Positions 8,526-18,502 of a stretch of 64,000 nucleotides of DNA are shown here, in pieces; position 1 is the first letter of the stretch; each line of letters begins with the position of its first letter. The notes below the pieces were generated by a model. It ran no database searches. It was not told the origin of the DNA and saw only the letters and a program-made list of their open reading frames with translations. This DNA is from Morinoia aosen (lineage: Eukaryota; Arthropoda; Malacostraca; Amphipoda; Talitridae): NCBI GenBank assembly GCA_030386875.1, contig CM059576.1, positions 19,968,058-20,032,057 on the forward strand, in the 5' to 3' direction. Position numbers and translations under genes: made by a program.

Positions 8526-11500
8526 TTAACTCAAAGATTTTACTTGTTTGAGTGGTAAAAGATGATTAAGGTTACTTCTAACGATTTTAGATCCAATTTT
8601 AATATCAGCGTAATTACGTTTAACCTTTTGGACGACCGCAGGCCCAATCCAAGTTAGTTCCAATTTATGGGTCTTGTTATGATTCCTTAAAAGTACTCTA
8701 TCACCAACTTGAATATCCTTATTGCGCCGCTTAAGGTTTCTATAGAGATTTCGCTCTGTTGTGTTGTTAATAATTAAATTTCGTATATTTTCTACTGTTC
8801 GAACGGCTTCTCTAGCTCTAATATTCACTAAATCTATTTCTTCCTCAAAACTGTAAATGACTGAATCGAAACTGTCAGACTGATAATATGCACACGTATC
8901 GCGGTTGAACATTATATAGCTTGGTGTTTCGCCAATAGTAGAGTTTAAAGAATTATTCAAGGCATTTTCTACTACTTCTAATAATTGGTCCCACTCTACA
9001 TTAACAAGTGTATTAATATAAAGTTTCAACAGATTCGTAATTTTTTTATTGTTGCGCTCCACAATTGCATTAGAATGTGGGCTGTAAGCCAAAACTTCTC
9101 TTTTTGAAATGGCATGTAATTTTGCAAATTGTTTGAGAGCCACCGATTTAAACTCATAAGCATTATCTGAAATGAGCGTCTTAGGGTACCCGAGTAGCGA
9201 GAAACAGTTGCTTAAGCAAGAAATCACTGTTTCTGTATTTCGATTTGAAATTGCATATAAACGACAAAACCTTGAAAACAGGTCAATCACAACCAGAATA
9301 TATTTATTCCCATTATCAGTTACTTTAAGTGGCCCAAGCAAATCAATTGATACAACTTCGAAAGGTTTTGTAGCTATTGGAGCTGTTAAAATTTTGATTG
9401 GAACTGAAGGTCTTGCTTTAATAATTTTACACACCTCGCAATGCTGAACAAATTTGCGCACAATTGTTTTCTCTAATTGATTCCAATATTTCAACTTAAA
9501 TTTGAACAAAGTATGCTTGTGATCTACGTGATACAAACTATGTATCGCTAGGATAGCTTTACTCATTAATGAATTAGGAACAACTGCAGTCAAAATTGTG
9601 CTCGGTCGATTATCAATTTCTCTACGTCTATAAAGAATATTATTTAACATCATAAATTTATCTAAGTCAGGAATAGTCGAAACACTGTCATGCAACAAAG
9701 CATTCTTAATCTCTATACAGAAAGCGTCGTTGTTTTGTTCGTCGATAAATTCCTTAATCGTCCAAGATATCTCAGCTTCAGTTGGTACGTAACTAAGCAG
9801 CTTGGGACAAGCGTTTTTGTCTCGGTCAAGACTGTCTCTAACCGGCAGGTCATCTGCCTCGTCGTTCGTCATGCGTGCGTGCGTCTGTCGCTTTCGTGCA
9901 CGTGTCTCTGCAATGCAAACTTCCGATTCAATCTCTGATTCCAAATCGTCACAAGAATTTAGTTCTTTAAGGGTTAGTTTCTCGTTATTAATAGGTAATC
10001 TGCTCAAATAGTCAGCCACAACATTTTCTTTCCCAGGAAGGTATTTAACAACCGGGTCATAGGAATTTACATTGATGCACCAGCGGGACATACTGGTATC
10101 GTCGGGTAATTTTTTATTAAACAGTGGTGCAAGAGGGCGGTGGTCGGTGTAGACGCGAACCGTATACCCTGTAATTAAGTATCTAAAATGTTTTAAGGCC
10201 GCGTGTATCGCGTAGAATTCTTTTTTCGTAGTCGCGTATCGACGCTGGCTGGAGTTTAAATTTTTACTATAGTAAGCTATGGGTCTTAGAATTTTGTCGC
10301 TTGAATCATCTGCTTGCATTAAAACAGCACCAATTCCTGAATTGGAAGCGTCTGTGAAAACATGGAAGTCTTTAGTATAGTCGGGATGTCTCAGAACTGT
10401 GTCAGAAGTCAAGAGAGATTTCATAAACTCAAAACTTTTTTGACATTCGGCAGTCCAAGTATAAATTACATTTTTCCTCAAAAGGGTATACAAGGGACTT
10501 GCTATCTCAGCGAAATTTGGTAGGAAACTGCGGAAATAATTCGCTAAACCTAAAAACTGTTGTAATTCTTTAACATTGGTTGGCGCTCGGCATTCTTGTA
10601 ATTTTTTTGAATATTTACATTTAATTCCATCTGCGGCAATTATATGGCCCAGATATTCGAGCTCTTTCTTGAAGAAATGGCATTTCTCAAGCTTTAAGGA
10701 TAATTTGCCGGACCGCAGCATGTTAAGGACAATTTCTATATCAGCCAGGTGCTGATCCTTGTTTTTCGAGAATACCAATATATCGTCTAGGAAGACGAAG
10801 GCTAGTTTACCCAGAATGGGTGCAAGAGCAGATGTCATAACTCTTTGGAATATTCCAGGCGAGGTAGAAAGACCGAAGGGTACCCGGCAGAAGTGGTACT
10901 TGCGGTAATTTACGCTAAATGCCGTGTACTTTCTACTCTCTTTTTCTAATTCAATTTGATGGAATGCACTGCGCAAATCAAGGTTAGAGAACCACGTGTT
11001 ACCTCCTAACGTTGCTAGGATATCGTCAATGCGGGGAATGGGATATGAATGTTTAATTAACACTTTATTCAAAGCACGGAAGTCGATAACGGGCCGTAAA
11101 TCGCCTGACTTCTTTTTAACTACAATGACAGGGAAATTAAACTCGGAAGACGACTCCTCTATTATTCCTTGGTCGAGCATATCGTTAGTTATTCTCATTA
11201 CCTCCTCTTGGTACTTATGAGGTATGCGGTAGGGAGCTAAATTTAACACGGGCGCATCAGTCTTCAACTGAATATGATGCTTCAAAATATTGGTTACACC
11301 TATTTTTTCTCCTTCCAAAGTCACTACGTCACGGAATTTATTTAACAAATTAACTAAAGGTAATTGGATGTCTTCTTCATCACAGGAAATATCATTTATG
11401 GTCAAGTTACGTCGTAACTCCTTTTCTCCACCTTCTCCACTTCTTACACCTCCTTTCATTAAACCTACATTTATTTCGGCATTAATTACTCCCGAATTAC

Positions 11501-12875
11501 TTGAAATTGCATTTCTGCCACGAGTATCAGCTTCCGAACAAAGTTTCCTATCAACTATGGCATTCCTTCCACCACATGTCGATTTAACTTCCATCGTATC
11601 TGACCCCGCGACAAAATTTACTTCAACCTCACACGCATCTCTGAGCGCTGTGTCAACACTTGTTAAATACATTTCGTTCTCAATATCATCAGATTTTATC
11701 AATTCCACGTTGCATAGCATCGTGTTCTCAGAGAAGTACAACGTCTCCTCGTTAGCATTTAGAATCATGACAGGTACCACACCGTCTTCATTTACTTGCA
11801 CAATTGAGTCAGCTATTAAAGCACCATTGTCAAAACATCTTTTGAGAACCATATATTCTCCTACAATTGGTTTCCTAATGAACCCATAAACAACGTTAAG
11901 CGAATTACCAGGTACTTCAGCCTGATTACAATGAACAATTAATTGTTTTGTTCTCATTGTCTGTGCCTGAGCTACCGCAGCTCTCATGCTCTGTCTCTGA
12001 GCTACCTCAGCTCTCATTGTCCTGCAGTCAGCATTTTCTCTCCTGCAATCAGCATTGTTTCTGCCGCAGTCAGCATTGTTTCTGCCGCAGCCATCATTTT
12101 TTAATTGACTCTTGGTCTTTCTGGCGACCGCAATCTCTGATAATAGACAATCACTCTTCACTATTTTTTGCATTACAGCTTCTCTGCTTAACAGAGGTTC
12201 CACATTTAGATCTTGAAAAGGAATTGCAACATTATTCCAAAGAAGTTCCTTCTCTCTGAAGTTTATTACGGCGTCTTTTAAGACGTCACGGCCTAGAATT
12301 AAATCATAATTAAATTTGGCTTCACGAACAATAAGTGCACTTGTTTTAATTACTTTACTTGTGCCCGGGATTTTAATGGATAACTCTACCTCACCGGTCA
12401 CGTCGCTTTTTCCGCTTATTCCCTTGACTCTTAATTTACTCGGCTTGACTTCATCACTCAAATTTTTAATCTGTCTGTAACTAATAAGGCACTTCTCCGA
12501 TCCACTGTCAATTAAAGCATTTAGATACTGATCGTTATTTCGAATAATTATAGTCGGCTTGTTGCACTCCTTAAATGACACTAATCCAGAATTCTTATCA
12601 ACATTCTTTACAACGGACACAGAAAAATATGATTCCACCGTTTTGCCTTGACAATGGTCATTTTCAAGCTCTTCTTCTTGTAATAAACTATATCTATTTT
12701 TACAGTTAAACACAGGGTCAACATACGATTTGGTTATTTCGGTGGTATCTGGGCTTGCCACGGTCTCCAGTTTAACGAGTTTGGTACCGCTAATTAACTC
12801 GGGCTCAATCTGTTTCAAATCCCCCTTACTACCTTCACCTAGTTTAAAAAATCGCTTGACTTGCTCTCCGCCCAA
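8526..12875 (-). CDS. pol: gypsy Pol polyprotein (protease, RT, RNase H, integrase)
   Basis: The 1449-residue frame carries the full Ty3/gypsy order. An aspartic protease has the active site ALIDSGS at about 120-126 and ILGRD at 193-197. The reverse transcriptase has NLDLRSAFHQ at 631-640 and the catalytic FLDD at 695-698. RNase H has TDAS with D842, then E886, D911 and D955. Integrase has a His/Cys zinc module (H1112 to C1146 and C1149) and the catalytic triad D1178, D1237, E1273. A GPY/F-like module (LTWIGPAVV) follows near the C-terminus. Between protease and RT, residues about 262-310 hold 7-residue repeats (GRNNADC). The frame overlaps the end of gag by 37 nt in the -1 frame, so translation is expected by frameshifting and the listed start is only the first Met in the open frame. 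No stop interrupts it. Confidence 0.95.
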   Translation of the reverse strand: MGGEQVKRFFKLGEGSKGDLKQIEPELISGTKLVKLETVASPDTTEITKSYVDPVFNCKNRYSLLQEEELENDHCQGKTVESYFSVSVVKNVDKNSGLVSFKECNKPTIIIRNNDQYLNALIDSGSEKCLISYRQIKNLSDEVKPSKLRVKGISGKSDVTGEVELSIKIPGTSKVIKTSALIVREAKFNYDLILGRDVLKDAVINFREKELLWNNVAIPFQDLNVEPLLSREAVMQKIVKSDCLLSEIAVARKTKSQLKNDGCGRNNADCGRNNADCRRENADCRTMRAEVAQRQSMRAAVAQAQTMRTKQLIVHCNQAEVPGNSLNVVYGFIRKPIVGEYMVLKRCFDNGALIADSIVQVNEDGVVPVMILNANEETLYFSENTMLCNVELIKSDDIENEMYLTSVDTALRDACEVEVNFVAGSDTMEVKSTCGGRNAIVDRKLCSEADTRGRNAISSNSGVINAEINVGLMKGGVRSGEGGEKELRRNLTINDISCDEEDIQLPLVNLLNKFRDVVTLEGEKIGVTNILKHHIQLKTDAPVLNLAPYRIPHKYQEEVMRITNDMLDQGIIEESSSEFNFPVIVVKKKSGDLRPVIDFRALNKVLIKHSYPIPRIDDILATLGGNTWFSNLDLRSAFHQIELEKESRKYTAFSVNYRKYHFCRVPFGLSTSPGIFQRVMTSALAPILGKLAFVFLDDILVFSKNKDQHLADIEIVLNMLRSGKLSLKLEKCHFFKKELEYLGHIIAADGIKCKYSKKLQECRAPTNVKELQQFLGLANYFRSFLPNFAEIASPLYTLLRKNVIYTWTAECQKSFEFMKSLLTSDTVLRHPDYTKDFHVFTDASNSGIGAVLMQADDSSDKILRPIAYYSKNLNSSQRRYATTKKEFYAIHAALKHFRYLITGYTVRVYTDHRPLAPLFNKKLPDDTSMSRWCINVNSYDPVVKYLPGKENVVADYLSRLPINNEKLTLKELNSCDDLESEIESEVCIAETRARKRQTHARMTNDEADDLPVRDSLDRDKNACPKLLSYVPTEAEISWTIKEFIDEQNNDAFCIEIKNALLHDSVSTIPDLDKFMMLNNILYRRREIDNRPSTILTAVVPNSLMSKAILAIHSLYHVDHKHTLFKFKLKYWNQLEKTIVRKFVQHCEVCKIIKARPSVPIKILTAPIATKPFEVVSIDLLGPLKVTDNGNKYILVVIDLFSRFCRLYAISNRNTETVISCLSNCFSLLGYPKTLISDNAYEFKSVALKQFAKLHAISKREVLAYSPHSNAIVERNNKKITNLLKLYINTLVNVEWDQLLEVVENALNNSLNSTIGETPSYIMFNRDTCAYYQSDSFDSVIYSFEEEIDLVNIRAREAVRTVENIRNLIINNTTERNLYRNLKRRNKDIQVGDRVLLRNHNKTHKLELTWIGPAVVQKVKRNYADIKIGSKIVRSNLNHLLPLKQVKSLS
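11950..12110 (-). repeat. 21-bp in-frame repeats inside pol
   Basis: Tandem 21-bp units encode GRNNADC-like heptapeptides (GRNNADC, GRNNADC, RRENADC), then MRAEVAQ/MRAAVAQ-like variants. They lie in the linker between protease and RT. The unit length is a multiple of three, so expansion keeps the frame. Confidence 0.7.
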
Positions 12876-14305
12876 TGAACTTCATTTTGGCCACGGTTCG
12901 TACTACCTCTGCCGCGTAAATACGCCCTATAGTTACGGATCTCCGAACCGCTCGCTCTACAGTTCTTTACTACGTGAGTTCCGCCGCAGGCAAAACATCC
13001 TCTCTGACCTCCTTGAACTTGACCTCTTTGAGGTCGGCACTCAAAGTGCCCTACCATCGAACAGGAGTTACAGTACGGGAACCCGGGCTTTTTCGTGCCC
13101 GAATTTCCTCCGGAATTTCCTACAACCCCAGAACTACCGCTATCTGATTTAACCCAGTTACATTCTAAGGAACCATGTCCTCTATCTCCTACATAACTGT
13201 TAAACTCTCTGCCTCTACTTCGTCCTCTATTTAGCCAAGGTCTAGGAACAATCCTCCTCATTCCTGATCGAAAATTCCTACGATAATTTCCGACACCTCC
13301 GTAGTACACTTCGTGCTCCTGGAATTGATCTTGCTCTTCCAAAACTTCCTCGACTTCACTAGTCACTTCACCTACATAACTCTCACTGTCCTGTCTGACC
13401 TGATACTTTTGTGCGAGAATTTTCTTAGACTCGCTTTGACTTCGCACTGCGGAAATTAACTTAGCTAACAATTCCTCTGCCGTTGAAAATTGTGTTTCAA
13501 AAATCTTTCTAGCGAACGACTCATCAAAGAGTGGACCCAAAATTGATAAAGCCAAACTGTACGACATGCTGTCGCCTACAAATTTTTTTAACTCAGCCTG
13601 AGTCGTGCAGTTTTGGAAATAACTGTGGCGCTGCCACCCTAACGAGTTTGAATTAAGAATACTCTCGGTTAGCTTCCTTATTTTCGAAAACGCGTTCACG
13701 ATCTGAGCAGCAAGTGCATTATTTTTAACTAATTTTAACTCGTTTAGATCGCAAGCCAATGCATGGATACTCTTCTCTCCCCTCGAAACGTAAATGTCCT
13801 CAAGTATCTGAACGACCTGATCGAAAGAATAATTTAAGTCGGCGTTAACTAGCTTAGTTACTACACTATTGAAGTCGCCGACGTTCTTGTTTGCAGATCG
13901 TACTAAAAATTCCTTTCTACGCTCATCACTAGTGGCATCTGGCAACAAACTCAAATAAGCCTTAAGATTTTGGATATGTGTCGAGAATGTTTTGTTCTCT
14001 AGGAACTCTCCATCATGAAGTCTACGTCTTCCACGGAACGTAGGAAGCTCCGCATTAGTCATTATTGTTCCGACAGAAGGTACATTTAGGTTTGCAGCAA
14101 TATCACGTGCAAGTTGTGTCGCGTTAACGTCACTAGGTCCAGCACTAGCACTTGGTCCAGCTGTCGCTGCCGTAGGAGTCGTCATTTTGCTAATTACTGG
14201 CTCCGTAGTCACCCTTGGAGTACTGACTCGTCCGTATTTAGTTACAGTAGGTTTAGTTCTAACTACTTCGTCCTCACTGTCCAAAGAATCAGAGAAATCC
14301 GACAT
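12839..14305 (-). CDS. gag: gypsy Gag
   Basis: The 488-residue protein begins at an ATG at 14305, the first in the leader after the 5' LTR. It is serine/threonine-rich and acidic at the N-terminus (MSDFSDSLDSEDE). A helical capsid-like middle follows at about residues 70-300, then an arginine/glycine-rich segment (NYRRNFRSGMRR, GRSRGRE). Near the C-terminus are two cysteine knuckles, CNSCSMVGHFEC (CX2CX4HX2C) and CFACGGTHVVKNC (CX2CX3HX4C), for nucleic-acid binding. The spacing is shorter than the usual CX2CX4HX4C, so the knuckles are atypical. The stop TAG at 12841-12839 follows directly after a slippery sequence. The frame is intact. Confidence 0.9.
   Translation of the reverse strand: MSDFSDSLDSEDEVVRTKPTVTKYGRVSTPRVTTEPVISKMTTPTAATAGPSASAGPSDVNATQLARDIAANLNVPSVGTIMTNAELPTFRGRRRLHDGEFLENKTFSTHIQNLKAYLSLLPDATSDERRKEFLVRSANKNVGDFNSVVTKLVNADLNYSFDQVVQILEDIYVSRGEKSIHALACDLNELKLVKNNALAAQIVNAFSKIRKLTESILNSNSLGWQRHSYFQNCTTQAELKKFVGDSMSYSLALSILGPLFDESFARKIFETQFSTAEELLAKLISAVRSQSESKKILAQKYQVRQDSESYVGEVTSEVEEVLEEQDQFQEHEVYYGGVGNYRRNFRSGMRRIVPRPWLNRGRSRGREFNSYVGDRGHGSLECNWVKSDSGSSGVVGNSGGNSGTKKPGFPYCNSCSMVGHFECRPQRGQVQGGQRGCFACGGTHVVKNCRASGSEIRNYRAYLRGRGSTNRGQNEVHWAESKSSDFLN
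12842..12851 (-). promoter_or_regulatory. gag-pol -1 frameshift site, two overlapping slippery heptamers
   Basis: On the element strand the bases TTTTTTAAAC sit directly before the gag stop TAG. In the gag frame they hold both T TTT TTA (12851-12845) and T TTA AAC (12848-12842), each fitting X XXY YYZ. Pol is in the -1 frame, and its first residues after a slip (FKLGEG) match the continuing ORF. Both heptamers are well-known efficient -1 slip sites. No downstream pseudoknot was worked out. Confidence 0.8.
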
Positions 14306-14819
14306 GTGTCGTTTTTCTTCGAAAAATATCCTATTCTACTAAAAATTAACAATTCACTACCAAAATTCACTTAAAATTCATTTAAAAATTAATATTGTAC
14401 ACCGAGAATGGTAATAAACACCCTAAAAACAGTTAGAATGATAATAACCAACGTAAAAGCAGTTATAACACACAAAACTAATTAATCACACACGTTGAAG
14501 AACCATAGCAAACAAATCAGTTCTTTATCACCAACTTCCAATGAAATAAGAACTAGCGTCCCTAAACCTGCAAATTTAAAATTTTTAGCAGCACAATTAT
14601 ACAGTTAAAATTGTCAACAATAACACTCAGTCCACACGTGACTGCTTCAACGCACGACACAGATTTCTACCAGGCGTCAAAAAAAAATTTTGCCGCTCCA
14701 CAGCAAAAACGTGAATTTCTATCAATTAAAGCTTCAAATTTTGAAATCAAAGTGATTCACACACCTCTACTGACACTCCTATTCAACTGGCAAATAAAAT
14801 TTGACTGGCCACCACTTAA
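14306..14819 (-). other. gypsy leader with candidate primer-binding site
   Basis: About 500 nt lie between the 5' LTR and gag with no ORF. On the element strand TGGTGGCCAGTCAAAT begins at 14814, five bases inside the LTR. Starting with TGG it could pair with a tRNA 3' CCA end, but the tRNA is not identified. No strong splice donor was found here. Confidence 0.45.
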
Positions 14820-14992
14820 TGTGCGGTCAGAGAAACAAGTATGGTGAGCTTGGCGAAGTTTATTTGGCTAGGTGTTGGCAGGAGGAGGTATGATGAGAGA
14901 TTAAGCACCTGGCCTCGACAGAGCGGCTTCTTATTGGTGTCTTCCAGATACAGACAAAGCTACTACAGATAACATGTGCGGAGATGCCGCAT
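14820..14992 (-). repeat. 5' LTR of the gypsy element
   Basis: This repeat is identical to 5700-5872. It sits upstream of gag on the minus strand, so it carries the promoter. No clear TATA box is seen. It is followed at 14993 by AAAGT, the target duplication, and then by the interrupted host repeat (GTTTTACATGAATGACATTC). Confidence 0.9.
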
Positions 14993-14997
14993 AAAGT

Positions 14998-16960
14998 GTT
15001 TTACATGAATGACATTCTGCTCGCTGATGCGTTATTTTTTGTGGGTTTTAACTTTTAAATTTTTGTGTTCCATAGCAGTTCCAGTCGTGCGTTTGAGCTG
15101 TTAGAGTATGTTTGGGTACTTTTTAATTGATTATTAGCCAACTCTGTGGAGCCTGTGGAGCCTGAACCCACTTCTAGGATTTTTTAGTTAATAATACAAA
15201 GGTTATCACCCAAAAATATTAGCAAGACTGGGGGTAGTTAAAACTTAAATCTAGGGTATTCACTCCTACGGTTTTGCTTATGTTCACCGAGCTAGCCAGT
15301 TAGTCACGCTTCGCGCTGTTGCGGCATTGTTGGAACACGCTCTGCTTTTGTGAGGGAAACCTATTTCATGAGTGCCATTCCTATAGCTTAAAAGTTAAAT
15401 AACTCAGAAACTAAGCATTTACAAGCACAATGTTATTCATGCAAAACGTCTTAAAATTGGTCAATATTGAAAAGAATGTTGACAATGATTTTAATAATTT
15501 TATTGACACAGAGTGTTAATATGGTAGATTTTAAGACGTTTTACATGAATGACATTCTGCTTGCAAATGCTTAGTTTTTGAGTTATTCAACTTTTAAAAG
15601 GATCTACTACCCTCGACTTTACCCAATGAACTAAATTTTAAAAACTAATTTTTTCCCATTTCTATTGCAACTAGGTTAACAAAAATGCATACAGATTTGT
15701 AAAATTGAATTTCAAACACATTTACTACTATAAAAATTTTCAGTTTTTGCCATAGAAAAAAAGTCATTGTATGAACATAGAAAAAATATAAATATATATG
15801 CGCAAAACCTTACTCACTCTACAATTTTCAAAGCTGAAGCTTGATTTTGGCCTTATTCAATGCGAAAACACATTAGAAACCTCGTCACGTAAGATTTTTA
15901 TGCATTTCAAACTAGAAAAAAGTTATTGTTACACAAGTCCAACATTGCAATTTTTTAAATTTCAGTTTTCTCCCAATAAAATTCAATTCGGAACTCAAAT
16001 AGAATTTTGCTTCGGTAGGCTGTTGCCACCGTCAAACCGCATTGAATGAGACCAAGTCACGCTTCTACATTGAAAATTGTAGAAGGTATTTGGTTTTGCG
16101 CAGAAAAAATCTATATATATGTTCGCCCAATAACTTTTCTATCACAAATTTCAAAAATTTTTCTTGGAATCAAATGTGTTTAAAATTCAATTTTACATAT
16201 TGGTATTTATTTTTGTTCACCTAGTTGCGATAGAATCCAGCAATATGGGATTAGAAAAAGTATTTTGGATTTTTCTTTTTAATACATTTTTTTGACATAT
16301 GTAATAATAATTTTTTTTCTAATCTGAAATTCAATAAAATCCTACGTGACCAAATTGGTACCGTCTTTCCGCGTCGAATGAGATCAAAATCACGCTTCTA
16401 CATTGAAAATTGTATAGAGTGGGTAGGGTTTTTCGCAAGTACATATATTTTTCTAATAATCGTGATATCAAATTTTTTTGCGAAAATCAAAAATTTTATA
16501 AAAGCAAATGTGTTTTGAATTCAATTTTACATCCATGTGTAAATTTTCGTTCCCATAGGTGCAATAGAATTGTGTACAGAGAAGTTTGAACTATTGGATC
16601 AAGTCCATGGTAGTAGATTCCCTTAAGTTATAGGAACGGCACTCATATAATGGGTTTCCCGTGCAAAAGCAGAGCGTGTTCCAACAATGTTCCGGCGAAT
16701 ATTTTTGGGTGATAACCTTTATTGTACTATTAACTAAAATATCGTAGAAGTGGGTTTAGGCTCCACGGGGTCGGCTAATAAAAAATTACAAAGTACCCAA
16801 ACCTACTCTTACAGCTCAAGTGTGCAATGACTGGAACGGCTAAGGAACACGAAAATTTAAAATTTAAATAACTCAAAAATAACGCTTCAGCGAGCAAAAT
16901 GTCGTTCGTGTAAAACATTTTTAAATGTGTTCCTTTAGTAATTATAGGCAATAAAATAAC
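14998..16960. repeat. interior of the long-TIR element: palindromes and about 330-bp direct repeats, no gene
   Basis: Besides the outer arms there is a local palindrome at 15390-15600 (TTTTGAGTTATTCAACTTTTAA and its complement). A direct repeat occurs at 16030-16120 and 16360-16450 (CACGCTTCTACATTGAAAATTGTA), with a partly inverted relative at 15790-15870. The sequence is AT-rich and shows no transposase frame. Confidence 0.55.
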
Positions 16961-17120
16961 ACAATTGTTGACAACTTTAAAATCAATATTGTCCGGAGTT
17001 TTTTTTTTTTTAATTAAAAGAATGGTTTTCCATGTCATTTACACAAAGATGTGTACAAAGTTAGTTATTACAATAGAGCATTCAAGTCTCCTATTACTCT
17101 GTTGTGTGTGTGCCAACAGC

Positions 17121-17232
17121 ATGAAGCGTGCAGTGGTTATGGTGCACAAGCTCACAGATGCTGCAGTGGAGCATCTGAGGGGCAGGCATGACATCATCAA
17201 GAGGGAAGCTCCAGCACAGTGCAGAGATCAAG
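17121..17232 (+). pseudogene. copy A exon 1
   Basis: The acceptor TGCCAACAG ends at 17119 and ATG is at 17121. The exon encodes MKRAVVMVHKLTDAAVEHLR and on to CRDQ. It ends in phase 1 before GTGAGA at 17233. An IKRE word fits the SUMO-acceptor consensus (hydrophobic-K-x-E). It is nearly identical to 38043-38154. Confidence 0.8.
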
Positions 17233-17593
17233 GTGAGACTTGACTCTGGTGCAGCTGTGATACATCCTCAGTTTACTCTGGTCATTTTTCAATGCATACA
17301 TATTGTGCTTGGAAAACTGCAAAAATTAAAATTAGGTACCTTATATGCCAGCAAGGTTAGAAACAAGGTATTGGATCAGTTTTTTCTCAAATTCTAAAAT
17401 ATTTTGGATAGAAATAGTTGCTTGAAATTGAATTTTAATTCTATTCAATTCATTCCTCTAGAACAAGTTGAATTTTTTTATTGAAAAGTATTTTTTAACT
17501 TCTGTAAACTGTAAGAAGCTAATAGCAAACACACTGTTATGATCATTCACTGGAAATTAATTTGTAAGTATACATGAGTGAAGACATTGATAG

Positions 17594-17816
17594 TGTAGTG
17601 CTCTACCCTAGTTACCCCTCAAACCTCGATTCTAGTCTTTTTATGTTAAGTAACCTTAATATATCCCAATGTAAATTTATCCAACAAAAAGTTCCCAACT
17701 CCTCCACTGCGTATCACCGATACCAACCGCCGGAGTAGTATAAAAGTAAGGCCGCTGCTTCACTCGCCGCAAACGGAACTCAATGGCCGAAGCAGCAACA
17801 CCATAAAGGCCTTACA
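17594..17816 (+). repeat. 5' LTR of the TRIM element
   Basis: TG..CA borders, with a TATA box TATAAAAG at 17740-17747 upstream of a GC-rich start region. It is matched by 18503-18725. Confidence 0.85.
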
Positions 17817-17829
17817 ATTGGTGACCCCA

Positions 17830-18480
17830 GAGTGACACCCATTGGCCGAAACATCAACCTGGCCTTACAAATGGTGACCCCAGCAGCTCCAAAAACTGAT
17901 GACCGCAGCAGCCCTCCAGCTACTTCACCGACGGGCCGAGGCTTCTTCATCGCCTGCCCCAACAACTGGCGGCCGCAGCAGCTCTTCAGCGGGTTCGCCA
18001 TTGGGCCTAGGCTTCCACATTGCCTGCCCCTGACAACTGGTGACCCAGCAGCTCTCCAGCGGTTTCACCGTCGGGCCGATGTTTCTACAGTGCCTGCCCA
18101 CTCCACCTGGTGATCTCAGCAGCACCCATCGCTGCTTTCTAACTTCAACCTGTGCAGCATCCAATCACAATTTCCGCTAGGTGTTTCAAGCACCGCAAGA
18201 ACGTTTACCAAGCGCGAAAATGCTCAACCGAGCCCCCAAAACGTCTACAGCACGGCCTATTTGCTCCGCCTTATCGCACGACCTCATCGCATCGCTCGGC
18301 CTACTCGCAACGCACGGCCTCTACGCACGGACTCTACGCTCGGCTTCATCGCTCGGCTTCATCGCTCGTACTTCATTACTCGGCTTCATCGCTCCGTCTC
18401 CTCGCTCCGTCTCCTCGCTCGACATCAACGCTCTGCAGCATCATCATTTCATTTTACTACATTGTATCGTTCGAACTCCT
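17830..18480 (+). repeat. TRIM interior with imperfect tandem repeats
   Basis: Three imperfect units of about 85 bp share GGTGACC..CAGCAGCTC..CCAGCGG..TCACCG and GGGCCGA. Next to the 3' LTR are short GCTCGGCTTCATC repeats (18290-18420). Open frames here are short and overlapping and look incidental. Confidence 0.55.
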
Positions 18481-18502
18481 TTCTCTCTAGGGGGAGGGTA
18501 CT

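Larger units (their letters stand above)
5700..14992 (-). mobile_element. complete Ty3/gypsy LTR retrotransposon
   Basis: Two 173-bp repeats at 5700-5872 and 14820-14992 are identical. They flank gag (14305-12839) and pol (12875-8526), both on the minus strand. A candidate 5-bp target duplication, AAAGT, lies at 5695-5699 and 14993-14997. Joining the flanks rebuilds the word CATTTAAAAGTGTTTTACATG, which closely resembles an uninterrupted relative near 16890-16920. With no LTR differences and intact gag and pol, the insertion is recent and may be competent. There is no recognisable env; 2.65 kb of mostly non-coding sequence lies between pol and the 3' LTR. Confidence 0.93.
5616..16986. mobile_element. 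long-TIR DNA element (about 2.1 kb) split by the gypsy insertion
   Basis: The left end (CAATGTTGATTTC..GTTGTCAAC, 5616-5699) and right end (GTTGACAACTTTAAAATCAATATTG, about 16960-16986) are inverted. The inverted arms continue inside: 14998-15230 matches 16690-16925 reversed, and 15320-15390 matches 16605-16690 reversed. Removing the gypsy element leaves about 2.07 kb. The zinc-finger paralogue flank B (about 37925) lacks this insertion. No transposase frame is seen, so the element is non-autonomous and of unknown superfamily. Confidence 0.55.

Noticed and set aside
9172..12259. Plus-strand ORFs of 69-199 codons across gypsy pol
   Set aside because: They are antisense shadows of the intact pol frame.
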